Shown here: positions 7,670 through 16,499 of the stretch, in pieces | Layout: the number at the start of each line of letters is the position of its first letter | How positions within the stretch are numbered: the first letter of the stretch is position 1 | NCBI RefSeq assembly: GCF_020564565.1 | Contig: NZ_JAJCTD010000003.1 | Coordinates: 1-64,000, forward strand | Direction of reading: 5' to 3' | DNA from: Rhodobacter sp. Har01 | Lineage (GTDB): Bacteria; Pseudomonadota; Alphaproteobacteria; Rhodobacterales; Rhodobacteraceae | Length of the DNA stretch: 64,000 nucleotides | The notes under the pieces: model-generated | What the model was told of the DNA's origin: nothing | Database searches by the model: none | Seen by the model: the letters and a program-made list of their open reading frames with translations, nothing else | Translations under genes and position numbers: made by a program

Positions 7670-8353
7670 TTAGGCGGATGCGGACGGCCCGTCAACCGGG
7701 AAGCGCGCGGCCAGGTCGGCGGCCAGCGCGGCATCGGTGGCGTCAAGCGGGCCGCGCGCCCAGGGGCGGAACCGCAGGCGGAAGGCGGCAAGCAGGCGGT
7801 CCGGCGCGGCATCGGGGTAGCCGAAGCATCGGGCATCGGCGGCAAAGCGGGCCGGGTCGCCGGGGGCGGTCGCCTTGGGCCAGACCGCAAGGCCGGCCAG
7901 GGCCAGACGGCGCCAGTCGAAACGCGGACCGGGGTCGGCCTTGCGGTCCGGCGCCAGGTCGGAATGGCCGATCACCCCCTGCGGGACAATGCGCCACCGG
8001 TCCCGGATGCCCGACAGCAGCCGTTCCAGCGCCGCCATCTGCGGCTCGGCAAAGGGTTCGGCGCCGGTGTTCTGCAACTCGACGCCGATGGACCGGGAAT
8101 TCACATCCCCCGCCCCGGCCCAATCCCCCGCGCCGGCATGCCAGGCCCGACGGGCCTCGTCGACCAGTTGCTCGGCCCGGCCGTCGCGGTCGATCAGCCA
8201 ATGCGCCGAGACCTCGGCCGTCGGGTCGCAAAGCCGCGCCCGCGCCTCGGCGGCCGAGGGCATGGCGGTATAGTGCAGCACGACCAGCGATGGTCTGAGG
8301 CCCGCCCGCCGTTCGCCGTGGTTCGGCGAGGGCAAGCCTGCCGGCCCCGGCAT
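7670..8353 (-). CDS. N-acetylmuramoyl-L-alanine amidase, AmpD-like
   Basis: 227 residues of the Amidase_2 fold. SLVVLHYTAM gives the first zinc histidine, GVELQNTG the central strand, and GHSDLAPDRKADPG the second histidine plus the catalytic lysine and zinc aspartate, as in AmpD. It should cleave the bond between N-acetylmuramic acid and L-alanine in cell-wall fragments. No clear signal peptide is present, which fits cytoplasmic recycling. The start at 8353 overlaps the stop of the upstream lipoprotein gene as TGATG, so translation is probably coupled. The longer frame to 8389 is less likely. Confidence 0.88.
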   Translation of the reverse strand: MPGPAGLPSPNHGERRAGLRPSLVVLHYTAMPSAAEARARLCDPTAEVSAHWLIDRDGRAEQLVDEARRAWHAGAGDWAGAGDVNSRSIGVELQNTGAEPFAEPQMAALERLLSGIRDRWRIVPQGVIGHSDLAPDRKADPGPRFDWRRLALAGLAVWPKATAPGDPARFAADARCFGYPDAAPDRLLAAFRLRFRPWARGPLDATDAALAADLAARFPVDGPSASA

Positions 8354-9081
8354 CACTGCAATGCGGTGCGGAACGGGCGCGGGTCCCACGAGCAGGCAAA
8401 GCCGTCGCCGTCGGGATCAAGGCCCAGCTTGTCCTTGTCGGGGCCGCCCCTGGCAAGAAACTCCTGCTGTGCCTGGTCGGGCGAGGCGTATTTCGCACAG
8501 GCCGCCAGCGGGTCCTTCTTCACGATGGAAAAGCGTTCGTGCATCTGGGTGCCCGGGTTGTGCGTCGTGGCCAGCGCATATTCCACGATGTTCGGACCGG
8601 TGTCGCCGGGCCGCTGCGGCAGGTCCTTCGGCTGCACCACCACGTATTGCGCGCGGTTCTGTTCGATGCGGGCCTTGTCGCTTTCGATGGTCTCGCGCGA
8701 TGCCACCGCCTGGAAGTCGTTCTCATCCGAGATGCCGGGGGCGGCATGGATCATCTCGCCCGATTCCTCCTTGATCCCGGCTGGCGCACCGCCGCGCGGC
8801 TTGTCGGTAGAGGTCGGAGCTGCAACCGGGGCGGCCGTCGACTTGCCCTCGGCGCGGTCGATGGCCGCCGAGGCAGAAGCCGCGTCGAAGCCTGGGGCGG
8901 GCGCCGCGGTGGCCCCGGGCGGCGGCGTATAGGTGTTGCGGATGTAGCTGTTGTAGTCCTGAAAACCGACGCCGCCGGAATCGGGCACCGACGGGGTGCA
9001 GGCGGCCAGGCCAAGCAGGGCGACAAGGGCGACCAGGGCGACTGGGGCGACTGGGACGACTGGGGCGGAACGGCGGATCAT
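8353..9081 (-). CDS. Lipoprotein with C-terminal Excalibur calcium-binding motif
   Basis: 242 residues. A signal peptide with hydrophobic alternating Val/Ala/Leu is followed by the lipobox LGLAAC, with the modified cysteine at residue 28. A proline/alanine-rich linker and a charged middle follow. The C-terminus has DPDGDGFACSWDP, an Excalibur motif (aspartate-rich loop with a cysteine) also found in secreted nucleases and calcium-binding surface proteins. It probably sits on the periplasmic side of a membrane. Tandem DNA repeats encode part of the signal peptide. The neighbouring amidase is translated in overlap, so the pair may act together at the envelope. Confidence 0.75.
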   Translation of the reverse strand: MIRRSAPVVPVAPVALVALVALLGLAACTPSVPDSGGVGFQDYNSYIRNTYTPPPGATAAPAPGFDAASASAAIDRAEGKSTAAPVAAPTSTDKPRGGAPAGIKEESGEMIHAAPGISDENDFQAVASRETIESDKARIEQNRAQYVVVQPKDLPQRPGDTGPNIVEYALATTHNPGTQMHERFSIVKKDPLAACAKYASPDQAQQEFLARGGPDKDKLGLDPDGDGFACSWDPRPFRTALQ

Positions 9082-9142
9082 TGCTGCCTCATGCGGTCTT
9101 TGCGCAGGGAACCCACGGTTCCGAACGCCATTTTGGGCGCGC

Positions 9143-10645
9143 TTACCACCATTTTTCCGGCTTGGCCACAAATCCCGCCGCGCGCTCCAGCACATGGGCG
9201 TGATTGAGCAGGTTGCCCTCGTCCCAGGGGCGGCCGATCAGCTGCAGGCCCAGGGGCAGGCCCTGGCCGTCCAGCCCCACCGGCACCGCGATGCCCGGCA
9301 GGCCGGCTAGGTTCACCGTCACCGTGAAGACGTCGTTGAGATACATCTCGACCGGGTCGGCCGATGCCATCTCGCCCAGGCCGAAGGCGGCCGAGGGCGT
9401 GGCGGGGGTCAGGATCGCATCCACCCCATCGGCGAAGACGGTCTCGAAATCGCGCTTGATCAGGGCGCGCACCTTGCGGGCGCGGTTGTAGTAGGCGTCG
9501 TAGAAGCCCGCGCTCAGCACATAGGTGCCGATCATCACCCGGCGCTGCACTTCCGGCCCGAAGCCCTCGGCCCGGGTCTTCTCATACATCTCGGTGATGC
9601 CGTCGCTCTGCGCCAGTTTGGCGCGGTGGCCGTATTTGACGCCATCGTAGCGGGCGAGGTTGGACGAGGCCTCGGCCGGCGCGATCACATAATAGGCCGG
9701 CAGGGCGTATTTGGTGTGCGGCAGGCTGATGTCGCGGATCGTGGCACCGGCGTCGCGCATCATCGCGATGCCGCTCTGCCACAGCGCCTCGATCTCGGCC
9801 GGCATGCCGTCCATCCGGTATTCCTTGGGAATGCCGATGACCTTGCCCCGGATGTCACCAGTCAGGGCCGCCTCGAAATCCGGCACCGGCAGGTCGGCAC
9901 TGGTGGAATCCTTCGGGTCGTGCCCCGCCATGGCTGCCAGGAAGATCGCCGCGTCGCGCACCGATTTGGTCATCGGCCCGGCCTGATCCAGCGACGAGGC
10001 GAAGGCGACGATGCCCCAGCGGCTGACCCTTCCATAGGTCGGCTTGATGCCGGTGATGCCGGCAAAGGCCGCCGGCTGGCGGATCGAGCCGCCGGTGTCG
10101 GTGCCGGTTGCGCCCAGGCACAGGTCCGCCGCCACCGCGGCGGCCGAGCCGCCGGACGACCCGCCGGGGGTCAGCGAGACGTTCGAGCCCTGCCGCCGCC
10201 AGGGGTTCACCACGTTGCCATAGCAAGAGGTCTCGTTGCTGCTGCCCATGGCGAATTCGTCCATGTTCAGCTTGCCCAGCATCACCGCGCCATCACCGAA
10301 CAGCTTCGTCGTCACCGTCGATTCATACTCGGGCCGGAAGCCGCGCAGGATGTTCGACGCGGCCTGCGACGGCACGCCCCTGGTGCAGAACAGATCCTTG
10401 ATGCCCAGGGGGATGCCGCAAAGCGAGGGCGCCTCGCCGGCCGCCAGCCGCGCATCGGCGGCGCGGGCCTGCTCCAGCGCGATCTCGGGGGTCTTGAAGA
10501 CAAAGGCATTCAGCCCGTCGCCCGCATCCATCGCGGTCAGGCAGGCCATGGTCAGATCGACCGCCGAGATCTCGCGTTTGCGCAGCGCGTCGCGGGCGCC
10601 GGCGATGGTCAGGCTGTTCGCGCCAGTCTTGTCGGAAAAGCTCAT
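9143..10645 (-). CDS. gatA: Aspartyl/glutamyl-tRNA amidotransferase subunit A
   Basis: 500 residues of the amidase signature family. The Ser-cisSer-Lys triad is visible: Lys83 in GIPLGIKD, Ser163 in GGSSGGS and Ser187 in DTGGSIRQ. GatA releases ammonia from glutamine for the amidation of mischarged Glu-tRNA(Gln) or Asp-tRNA(Asn), with GatB doing the transamidation. Its start overlaps the gatC stop by 4 nt (ATGA). gatB is not in this window. The in-frame extension upstream of 10645 is the antisense-free overlap with gatC in another frame and is not part of the protein. Confidence 0.97.
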   Translation of the reverse strand: MSFSDKTGANSLTIAGARDALRKREISAVDLTMACLTAMDAGDGLNAFVFKTPEIALEQARAADARLAAGEAPSLCGIPLGIKDLFCTRGVPSQAASNILRGFRPEYESTVTTKLFGDGAVMLGKLNMDEFAMGSSNETSCYGNVVNPWRRQGSNVSLTPGGSSGGSAAAVAADLCLGATGTDTGGSIRQPAAFAGITGIKPTYGRVSRWGIVAFASSLDQAGPMTKSVRDAAIFLAAMAGHDPKDSTSADLPVPDFEAALTGDIRGKVIGIPKEYRMDGMPAEIEALWQSGIAMMRDAGATIRDISLPHTKYALPAYYVIAPAEASSNLARYDGVKYGHRAKLAQSDGITEMYEKTRAEGFGPEVQRRVMIGTYVLSAGFYDAYYNRARKVRALIKRDFETVFADGVDAILTPATPSAAFGLGEMASADPVEMYLNDVFTVTVNLAGLPGIAVPVGLDGQGLPLGLQLIGRPWDEGNLLNHAHVLERAAGFVAKPEKWW

Positions 10646-10929
10646 TCCACCACCTTCGGCACCGCAAAGAACCCCTCGCGCGCTTGCGGCGCGTTCTTCA
10701 GCACCTGCGGCTGGATGTTGCCGTCCGTCACCACATCCGCCCGCCGCGCCAGCCGCATCGGCGTGACGCTGACCATCGGCTCTATGCCGGTCACGTCCAC
10801 CTCGTTCAGTTGCTCCATGAAGGTCAGGATGCCCGACAGCTGCTCGGCCAGGGCCGGCAGAGCCGCTTCCTCGACCCGGATGCGCGCCAGATGCGCCACT
10901 TTCCGCGCCGTATCGATGTCGATCGACAT
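10642..10929 (-). CDS. gatC: Aspartyl/glutamyl-tRNA amidotransferase subunit C
   Basis: 95 residues with the GatC pattern: [10 protein letters not shown] near the N-terminus, [20 protein letters not shown] in the middle and LREG-like [12 protein letters not shown] at the end. GatC is the small belt subunit that holds GatA to GatB. The start codon at 10929 gives the standard N-terminus and follows a GGAGA site. The gene overlaps gatA by 4 nt and the two form an operon. Confidence 0.97.
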   Translation of the reverse strand: MSIDIDTARKVAHLARIRVEEAALPALAEQLSGILTFMEQLNEVDVTGIEPMVSVTPMRLARRADVVTDGNIQPQVLKNAPQAREGFFAVPKVVE

Positions 10930-11086
10930 TTCGATGTCTCCGCAGGGTTTCGCCCCGTTTAGCGGCCCCCGCCCGCCCCTGCAAGCACGAGGCGCCGCAC
11001 CGCTGGCCCGGCCGCGGAAAGGTTGCCGCAGCGCGGCAATCGCTCTAGGCTGCAAGGCTGATCAGACCGGCACAAGGAGAAGCGAC

Positions 11087-11794
11087 ATGCAGATCACCTG
11101 GCTCGGCCATTCCGGCTTTCGCATCCAGATCGAGGACGCCGTCCTGCTGATCGACCCCTGGCTGACCGGCAACCCGATGTTTCCCGCCAACGGCCGGGCC
11201 GAGGCGCTGACCGGCGCGACCCACATCCTGCTGACCCACGCCCACGGCGACCATGCCGGCGAGGCGCGCGCCATCGCGCAGGAAGTCGGCGCCCCGATCG
11301 CCTGCATCCACGAAATCTCGGAATGGCTGAACGCGCAAGGCGGGGTGGAAACCATCGGCTTCGGCAAGGGCGGCACGCTGACCCTGGGCGGCGCCAAGGT
11401 GACCATGGTCAACGCCACCCACTCGGCCTCGATCGACTTTGCGGGCAAGGGCCTGATCCCCGGCGGCTCGGCCGCGGGGTTCATGATCGCCGGCGAGGGG
11501 CACGTGATCTATGTCACGGGCGATACCGACATCATGGCCGACATGGCCTGGATGGGCGAGTTGCACGCCCCCGACATCGGCATCCTGTCCTGCGGCGGGC
11601 ATTACACCATGGACATGGAACGCGCGGCCTGGGCGGCACGCAAGTACTTCAACTTCCGCACCGTGATCCCCTGCCACTACCGCACCTTTCCGATCCTGGC
11701 GCAGGACGCCGAGGCGCTGCGGGCCGGCCTGCCACCGGGGATTGAACTGATCGAACCACAGGTGCTGGTGCCCGTCGCCTTCCCGAAGGGCTGA
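11087..11794 (+). CDS. UPF0173 metal-dependent hydrolase (metallo-beta-lactamase fold)
   Basis: 235 residues. It opens with ITWLGHSGFRI, has the metal-binding THAHGDHAGEA motif near residue 50, TGDTDIM near residue 146 and PCHYRTFP near residue 195. These match the UPF0173/UlaG-like branch of the metallo-beta-lactamase fold. The substrate is unknown. AAGGAG lies 8 nt before the ATG. It is divergent from gatC and followed 17 nt later by a double-hairpin repeat. Confidence 0.88.
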   Translation: MQITWLGHSGFRIQIEDAVLLIDPWLTGNPMFPANGRAEALTGATHILLTHAHGDHAGEARAIAQEVGAPIACIHEISEWLNAQGGVETIGFGKGGTLTLGGAKVTMVNATHSASIDFAGKGLIPGGSAAGFMIAGEGHVIYVTGDTDIMADMAWMGELHAPDIGILSCGGHYTMDMERAAWAARKYFNFRTVIPCHYRTFPILAQDAEALRAGLPPGIELIEPQVLVPVAFPKG

Positions 11795-11811
11795 CGCCTT
11801 TCCAGAGGAAC

Positions 11812-11859
11812 CGGAATTCGAAGTCGAATTCCGTCCACGATTTCCGACTTCGGAAATCG
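11812..11859. repeat. 48-nt double-hairpin repeat, copy 1
   Basis: Two adjacent palindromes: GGAATTCG-AAGT-CGAATTCC (11813-11832) and CGATTTCCGA-CT-TCGGAAATCG (11838-11859). The same element occurs at 21173-21220 with three differences. It lies just downstream of a plus-strand stop codon and probably helps terminate or stabilise that mRNA. Confidence 0.85.
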
Positions 11860-11942
11860 TCTCCCGGCCGTTGCGTTTTCCCTTCCTTTCCCCGGTACGG
11901 CGCGGCATGGTCGCCGACGCCCTTGCCCGGACCCGTATCGCC

Positions 11943-12368
11943 ATGTTCATCCGCTCGATCCACGACATCGTCGCCAACCGCCCCGCCCCCACCGTCGCCC
12001 CCGGCGACAGCATCCGCGAGGCCGCGCACCGGCTGGACCGGCACGACGTCGGCGCGCTGGTGGTGCTGGACGGCGCCCGTGTGGCGGGCCTGTTGTCGGA
12101 ACGCGACATCATCCGCAAATGCATCGGCCAGGACCTGTCGCCCGACACCACTACCGTCGCCCAGGCGATGACGGCCGACCCGGTCACCGTGCAGGCCGAC
12201 GACGGCCTCGCGCAGGCCATCGCCCATATGGAGGCCGGTCATTTCCGCCACCTACCGGTGCTGGACGACAGCGGCGCCTGCATCGGCCTGCTGTCGATCC
12301 GCGACATCCCGACCGAATACCGCATGATGGTCGAGCGCTTCCGCGAGATGAAATCCGCTCAGCCCTGA
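11943..12368 (+). CDS. CBS-domain pair protein
   Basis: 141 residues made almost entirely of two CBS motifs: residues about 5-62 ending in GLLSERDIIRK, and about 72-130 ending in GLLSIRDI. Such stand-alone Bateman modules bind adenosyl nucleotides and often regulate a partner enzyme. The start is uncertain. ATG 11943 begins right at the first CBS unit but has no good ribosome binding site; ATG 11907 and TTG 11871 are in frame upstream. The 3' end overlaps convergent tadA by 10 nt. The partner is not evident here. Confidence 0.8.
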   Translation: MFIRSIHDIVANRPAPTVAPGDSIREAAHRLDRHDVGALVVLDGARVAGLLSERDIIRKCIGQDLSPDTTTVAQAMTADPVTVQADDGLAQAIAHMEAGHFRHLPVLDDSGACIGLLSIRDIPTEYRMMVERFREMKSAQP

Positions 12369-12835
12369 TTGCGCCGCCCTGCGAAGAAGGCCTTGAGCAG
12401 CGCTTCGGCCTCTGTCCCGCCGATCCCGTCGTAGACCTCGGGTACATGGTGGCATTGCGGGTGCGAAAACACCCGCGCGCCATGCGCAACGCCGCCCGAC
12501 TTCGGATCGCTGGCGCCGTAGTACACCCGCCCGATCCGCGCGAAAGACAACGCCGCCGCGCACATCGGACAGGGCTCCAGCGTGACGTACAGGTCATGCA
12601 ACGGCAGCCGCTCGGACCCCGCCGCCGCGCAGGCCGCCCGCAAGGCCAGCACCTCGGCATGGGCGGTGGGGTCGCACAGCTCGCGCGTGCGGTTCCCCGC
12701 CTGCGCCACCACCGCCCCCTCGGGCGAGACGACCACGGCGCCCACCGGCACCTCGCCGCGCGCGCCCGCCGCCCGCGCCTCGTCCAGCGCGATCTCCATG
12801 AACGACCGGAACCGGCCCACTGATTGCCCTTTCAT
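12359..12835 (-). CDS. tadA: tRNA adenosine(34) deaminase
   Basis: 158 residues of the cytidine deaminase-like fold. Zinc and catalytic residues are in THAEV (His59, Glu61) and PCPMC (Cys89, Cys92). TadA converts adenosine 34 to inosine in tRNA-Arg(ACG), an essential step for reading CGN codons. Length and motifs fit TadA better than guanine deaminase. The start codon falls inside a dispersed repeat: ATGAAA is the last conserved part of that element. An internal methionine at residue 13 is a fallback start. Confidence 0.92.
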   Translation of the reverse strand: MKGQSVGRFRSFMEIALDEARAAGARGEVPVGAVVVSPEGAVVAQAGNRTRELCDPTAHAEVLALRAACAAAGSERLPLHDLYVTLEPCPMCAAALSFARIGRVYYGASDPKSGGVAHGARVFSHPQCHHVPEVYDGIGGTEAEALLKAFFAGRRNQG

Positions 12836-12882
12836 CTGTCCTCAAATATCCTCGGGGGTCCGGGGGCAGACAGCCCCCGGGG
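12833..12882 (-). repeat. Hairpin-ATATTT-GATGAA repeat overlapping the tadA start
   Basis: On the minus strand the hairpin CCGGGGGC/GCCCCCGG (12860-12867 with 12873-12880, AGACA-type loop) is followed by ATATTTGAGGACAGATGAAA, the same layout as the copies at 7140 and 49421. It fills the divergent spacer between tadA and the pseudouridine synthase gene. Confidence 0.7.
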
Positions 12883-12911
12883 CTGGCCACCCCGCGCCAA
12901 GGATGACCGCC

Positions 12912-14225
12912 ATGGCGCCGAATGAAAAGCCACCCGCAACCCCCAGCCCCCCGGGCGAGCGGATCGCCAAGGTGCTGTCGCGCCGCGGCGTCGCCTCGCG
13001 GCGCGAGGCCGAGCGGCTGATCGCCCTGGGCGAGGTCACCGTCAACGGCCGCGTCATCGACAGCCCGGCGCTGAACGTCACACCTCGGGACCGCATCACC
13101 ATCTCGGGCCACCCGCTGCCCGCAGAAGAACCGCCCCGCCTCTGGCTGTACTACAAACCCGAGGGTCTGGTGACCTCGGCCTCGGATGAAAAGGGCCGCG
13201 ACACCGTCTTCGACCACCTGCCGGAAGACATGCCCCGCGTCATGTCGGTCGGCCGGCTTGACCTCAACTCCGAGGGCCTGCTGCTCTTGACCAACGATGG
13301 CGAACTCAAGCGCAAGCTGGAACTGCCCTCGACCGGCTGGCTGCGCAAGTATCGCGTGCGGGTCAACGGCACCCCCACCGAGGCGCAACTGGACCCGCTG
13401 CGCCGGGGCATCACCGTGGAAGGCGAACGCTTCCAGCCGATGCAGGTCACGCTGGACCGGGTGCAGGGCGCCAACGCCTGGCTGACCGTGGGCCTGCGCG
13501 AGGGCAAGAACCGCGAGATCCGCCGCGCCATGTCGGCCATCGACCTGTATGTCAACCGGCTGATCCGCATCAGCTATGGCCCGTTCCGCCTGAACGAGCT
13601 GCAGCCCGGCCAGGTGGAAGAGGTCCGCCCCCGGGTGCTGCGCGACCAGCTGGGCGAATCTCCCGCCGAGGCCGGGGAAGACGCGCCGAAACCCCGCGCC
13701 CGCCGGCCCGCCGCGGCGGCAAAGGACGCCCCGGCGCCGCGGCCGCGCAATCCCGGCGACGGCATCAAGGCCCTTTCGAAGGCCTGGAAAGCGGCCACCA
13801 CGCCGCGCCCCGGCCCGCGCCTGCGTGCCGAGGCGACCGGGGAGGACACCCCGTCCCGTCCGACACGCGGCGGCCGGGGGCCGTCCGCGGCGGCGCCGGC
13901 GCCACGCACGCCAGGCAAGGCCGCGGCCGGCGTGACGGGCAAGTCCGGTGCGGGCAAGTCCGGCGCGGGCAGATCTGCGGCGGCCAAATCCGCAGCGGGC
14001 GCCGGCGACCGGCCGGCGGGCGCGGGACGGGGTCCGAAGGGCGCAGGACAGGCGCCTCGGCCGGCGGCAAAGGCGGGGGCAAAGGCGGCGGCGAAGGCGG
14101 GGGCAGGCCGGGCGACCGAACGGCCGGCCCCCGGCAAACCGGCAACGGTGCGGCCGGCGCGAGACGGCGGGCGGACCGGCGCGGGGCCGGCCGGACCGAA
14201 GGGCCGACCGCGCGGCAAAGGCTGA
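12912..14225 (+). CDS. rluB: RluB-like rRNA pseudouridine synthase with a long low-complexity tail
   Basis: 437 residues. An S4 RNA-binding domain (about 15-75, RIAKVLSRRGVASRREAERL) is followed by the RsuA/RluB catalytic domain, with VGRLDLNSEGLLLLTNDG carrying the catalytic aspartate near residue 118 and GKNREIRRA near 198. It should isomerise one uridine in 23S rRNA. From about residue 255 to the end the protein is almost only Ala, Gly, Pro, Lys and Arg, a disordered basic tail much longer than in E. coli RluB. The ATG at 12912 has AAGGA 9 nt upstream; ATG 12903 is in frame but has no site. Confidence 0.85.
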   Translation: MAPNEKPPATPSPPGERIAKVLSRRGVASRREAERLIALGEVTVNGRVIDSPALNVTPRDRITISGHPLPAEEPPRLWLYYKPEGLVTSASDEKGRDTVFDHLPEDMPRVMSVGRLDLNSEGLLLLTNDGELKRKLELPSTGWLRKYRVRVNGTPTEAQLDPLRRGITVEGERFQPMQVTLDRVQGANAWLTVGLREGKNREIRRAMSAIDLYVNRLIRISYGPFRLNELQPGQVEEVRPRVLRDQLGESPAEAGEDAPKPRARRPAAAAKDAPAPRPRNPGDGIKALSKAWKAATTPRPGPRLRAEATGEDTPSRPTRGGRGPSAAAPAPRTPGKAAAGVTGKSGAGKSGAGRSAAAKSAAGAGDRPAGAGRGPKGAGQAPRPAAKAGAKAAAKAGAGRATERPAPGKPATVRPARDGGRTGAGPAGPKGRPRGKG

Positions 14226-14323
14226 TCCGGGGAACATTCCTGCCGATTTCCCCCTGCCGCCGCTGGCAAGGCCCCCCACCTTGGGCTAGGATCGGGCGCA
14301 ACCGCCGTGTTCGGAAGGAAAAG

Positions 14324-14407
14324 ATGTCGCCCTCCGGCCTTCGCAACCTCTCGCTTGTGCTGTTGGTGATGCTGGTGCTGTACGTCGCCGGCTCTGGGGG
14401 CATGTGA
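14324..14407 (+). CDS. 27-residue hydrophobic peptide upstream of xpaC-like gene
   Basis: A short frame starts with ATG at 14324 behind a good GGAAGGA site and ends with TGA at 14405-14407, sharing one base with the next ATG (TGATG). After a polar start (MSPSGLRN) it is a single hydrophobic segment rich in Leu and Val, then GSGGM. It could be a tiny membrane protein or a leader that couples ribosomes onto the following gene. I recognise no family. The ribosome binding site and the stop-start overlap are the evidence that it is translated. Confidence 0.6.
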   Translation: MSPSGLRNLSLVLLVMLVLYVAGSGGM

Positions 14408-15279
14408 TGGCCCAGCGCTATGGCGGCCGCCATTCGCCACAAGGCAACCGCCCCGACGGCACGCCGCCCGCGCCGATCCCGGCCGCCGGCAAGCCGCCCG
14501 GAAGCTGGCGGACGACGGTGCTGTTCCTGACCGCCTTTGCCTTCCTGTTCCCGGCTTTCGGCGATGCGCCCTCGGCCATGCTGCTGGGCCTGGTCGCCGG
14601 CGGCCTGCTGGTCCTTTCGGCCTGGCTGTCGCGCGAAGGCTTGCGCGCCCGGGCCGCCTGGGAGGCGCGCAAGGTCGCCCGCCGCCCGGCGATCCCGCGC
14701 CTTCTGCTGGGTGCCGCGGCCACCGGTGCTGCCCTGTTCACCGGCGGCGTCATCGCGCATGGGCTGTCGATCTACCCCGCGTTCTACGCCCTGCTGGGCG
14801 CCGCCCTGCACCTGGGCGCCTTCGGCTTGGACCCGATGGCCGACAAGGGCATGGAGGGCGTCGATCCGTTCCAGACCGACCGCGTCGCCCGCGCCGTGGA
14901 GGAGGCCGAAAAGCGCCTGGCCGAGATGAAGAGCGCCATACTGCGGGCGGGCGACCGCGGGCTGGAGGCCCGGGTGGACCGCTTCGCCGCCCAGGCCCGG
15001 GCGCTGTTCCGCCGGGTGGAATCCGACCCGCGCGACCTGACCGCGGCGCGCAAGTATCTGTCGGTCTATCTGGCCGGCGCCCGCGATGCGACCGCCAAGT
15101 TCGCCGACCTCTGGGCACAGTCCCGCGACGCAAAGGCCCGCGCCGACTGGGAGGCGCTGCTCACCGACCTGGAAACCACCTTCGCCGACCGCTCGCAGGC
15201 GCTGCTGGAAAACGGCCGCACCGATCTGGATATCGAAATCGGCGTGTTACGCGATCGGCTCAAGTTCGAAACGCGCTGA
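14407..15279 (+). CDS. XpaC-like (5-bromo-4-chloroindolyl phosphate hydrolysis) membrane protein
   Basis: 290 residues. A proline-rich N-terminus (1-36) is followed by two pairs of hydrophobic helices, about 38-76 and 97-138. A long helical cytoplasmic part comes next, with DPFQTDRVARAVEEAEKRLA and the C-terminal TDLDIEIGVLRDRLKFE that marks the XpaC/Halogen_Hydrol family. Members are usually encoded next to TelA, as here, where telA starts 23 nt downstream. The family name comes from an old hydrolysis phenotype and the biochemical role is unknown. The start shares a base with the stop of the small upstream peptide, so translation is likely coupled. Confidence 0.82.
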   Translation: MAQRYGGRHSPQGNRPDGTPPAPIPAAGKPPGSWRTTVLFLTAFAFLFPAFGDAPSAMLLGLVAGGLLVLSAWLSREGLRARAAWEARKVARRPAIPRLLLGAAATGAALFTGGVIAHGLSIYPAFYALLGAALHLGAFGLDPMADKGMEGVDPFQTDRVARAVEEAEKRLAEMKSAILRAGDRGLEARVDRFAAQARALFRRVESDPRDLTAARKYLSVYLAGARDATAKFADLWAQSRDAKARADWEALLTDLETTFADRSQALLENGRTDLDIEIGVLRDRLKFETR

Positions 15280-15302
15280 CACCCCCCCGCAGGAGGACAC
15301 CC

Positions 15303-16499
15303 ATGGCCACCGATACCACCCGCTCCGAAGCCGAGGCCCTGCTGGCCGAGGTGGACAAGGTTTCCGCCGTACTTCTGCCCGAGCCGATGTCCGAGGTGGT
15401 GGCCCTGCCGCAGGCCGCCCCCGACAAGGCCGCCGCGATCCGCAAGCGGATGGACGAGCTGGACCTGTCGAACACCCAGTCGGTCATCGCCTTCGGCTCG
15501 TCCGCACAGGCCGAGTTGCAGGTGATCAGCCAGGCCATGCTGCAGGACGTGAAGAACAAGGACGTCGGCCCCGCCGGCGAATCCCTGCGCCAGATCGTCA
15601 GCACCATCCGCGGCTTTTCCGGCGACGAACTGGACGTCAACCGCAAGCAAAGCTGGTGGGAATGGCTGACCGGCCAGGCCGCGCCGCTGGCCGAATTCGT
15701 CGCCCGGTATGAAGAAGTGCAGGCCCAGATCGACCGCATCACCGAGGAACTGCTCAGCCACGAGACCAAGCTTCTCAAGGACATCAAGTCGCTGGACCTG
15801 CTGTATGGCAAGACGCTGGCCTTTTACGACGAACTGGCGCTTTACATCGCGGCGGGCGAGGCCAAGCTGGCCGAGGCGGACGCCAGAGACATTCCGGCCA
15901 GAGAGGCGGCGATGACCGCGGCCGCCGAGGCCGACAAGGTGATCCGCGCCCAGGAACTGCGCGACCTGCGCGCGGCGCGCGACGATCTGGAACGCCGGGT
16001 GCATGACCTGCGGCTGACCCGGCAGGTGACGATGCAAAGCCTGCCCTCGATCCGGCTGGTGCAGGAAAACGACAAGAGCCTGGTCACCCGGATCAACTCG
16101 ACGCTGGTCAACACCGTGCCCTTGTGGGAAACCCAGCTGGCGCAGGCGGTGACCATCCAGCGCTCACGCGAGGCGGCCGAGGCGGTGCGCGACGCCAGCG
16201 ACCTGACCAACGACCTCTTGGAAGCCAACGCCCGGAACCTGAACGAGGGCAACCGCGTGGTGCGCGAGGAAATGGAACGTGGCGTGTTCGACATCGAGAC
16301 GGTGAAGCGGGCGAACGACACGCTGATCGCCACCATCGAGGACAGCCTGCGCATCGCCGACGAAGGCAAGGCGCGGCGCAAGACGGCCGAAACGGAACTG
16401 GTGAAGATGGAGGCCGACTTGCGCGAAACCCTGGCAGCGGCAAGGGCGCGGACGATCCCGTCGCCCGCGGCTTCGGACACCGCCGCTCCCTTCGCCTGA
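15303..16499 (+). CDS. TelA-family toxic anion resistance protein
   Basis: 398 residues, nearly all alpha-helical and charged. The TelA/YaaN domain spans about 40-380, with VIAFGSSAQAELQVISQAML near residue 65 and the RLVQENDKSLVTRINSTLVNTVPLWE block near 245-270. TelA homologues have been linked to tellurite and other toxic-anion tolerance and to lantibiotic or cell-envelope stress, and probably act at the cytoplasmic membrane with XpaC. The mechanism is unknown. AGGAGG precedes the ATG. A 302-nt spacer separates it from the next gene of the block. Confidence 0.9.
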   Translation: MATDTTRSEAEALLAEVDKVSAVLLPEPMSEVVALPQAAPDKAAAIRKRMDELDLSNTQSVIAFGSSAQAELQVISQAMLQDVKNKDVGPAGESLRQIVSTIRGFSGDELDVNRKQSWWEWLTGQAAPLAEFVARYEEVQAQIDRITEELLSHETKLLKDIKSLDLLYGKTLAFYDELALYIAAGEAKLAEADARDIPAREAAMTAAAEADKVIRAQELRDLRAARDDLERRVHDLRLTRQVTMQSLPSIRLVQENDKSLVTRINSTLVNTVPLWETQLAQAVTIQRSREAAEAVRDASDLTNDLLEANARNLNEGNRVVREEMERGVFDIETVKRANDTLIATIEDSLRIADEGKARRKTAETELVKMEADLRETLAAARARTIPSPAASDTAAPFA

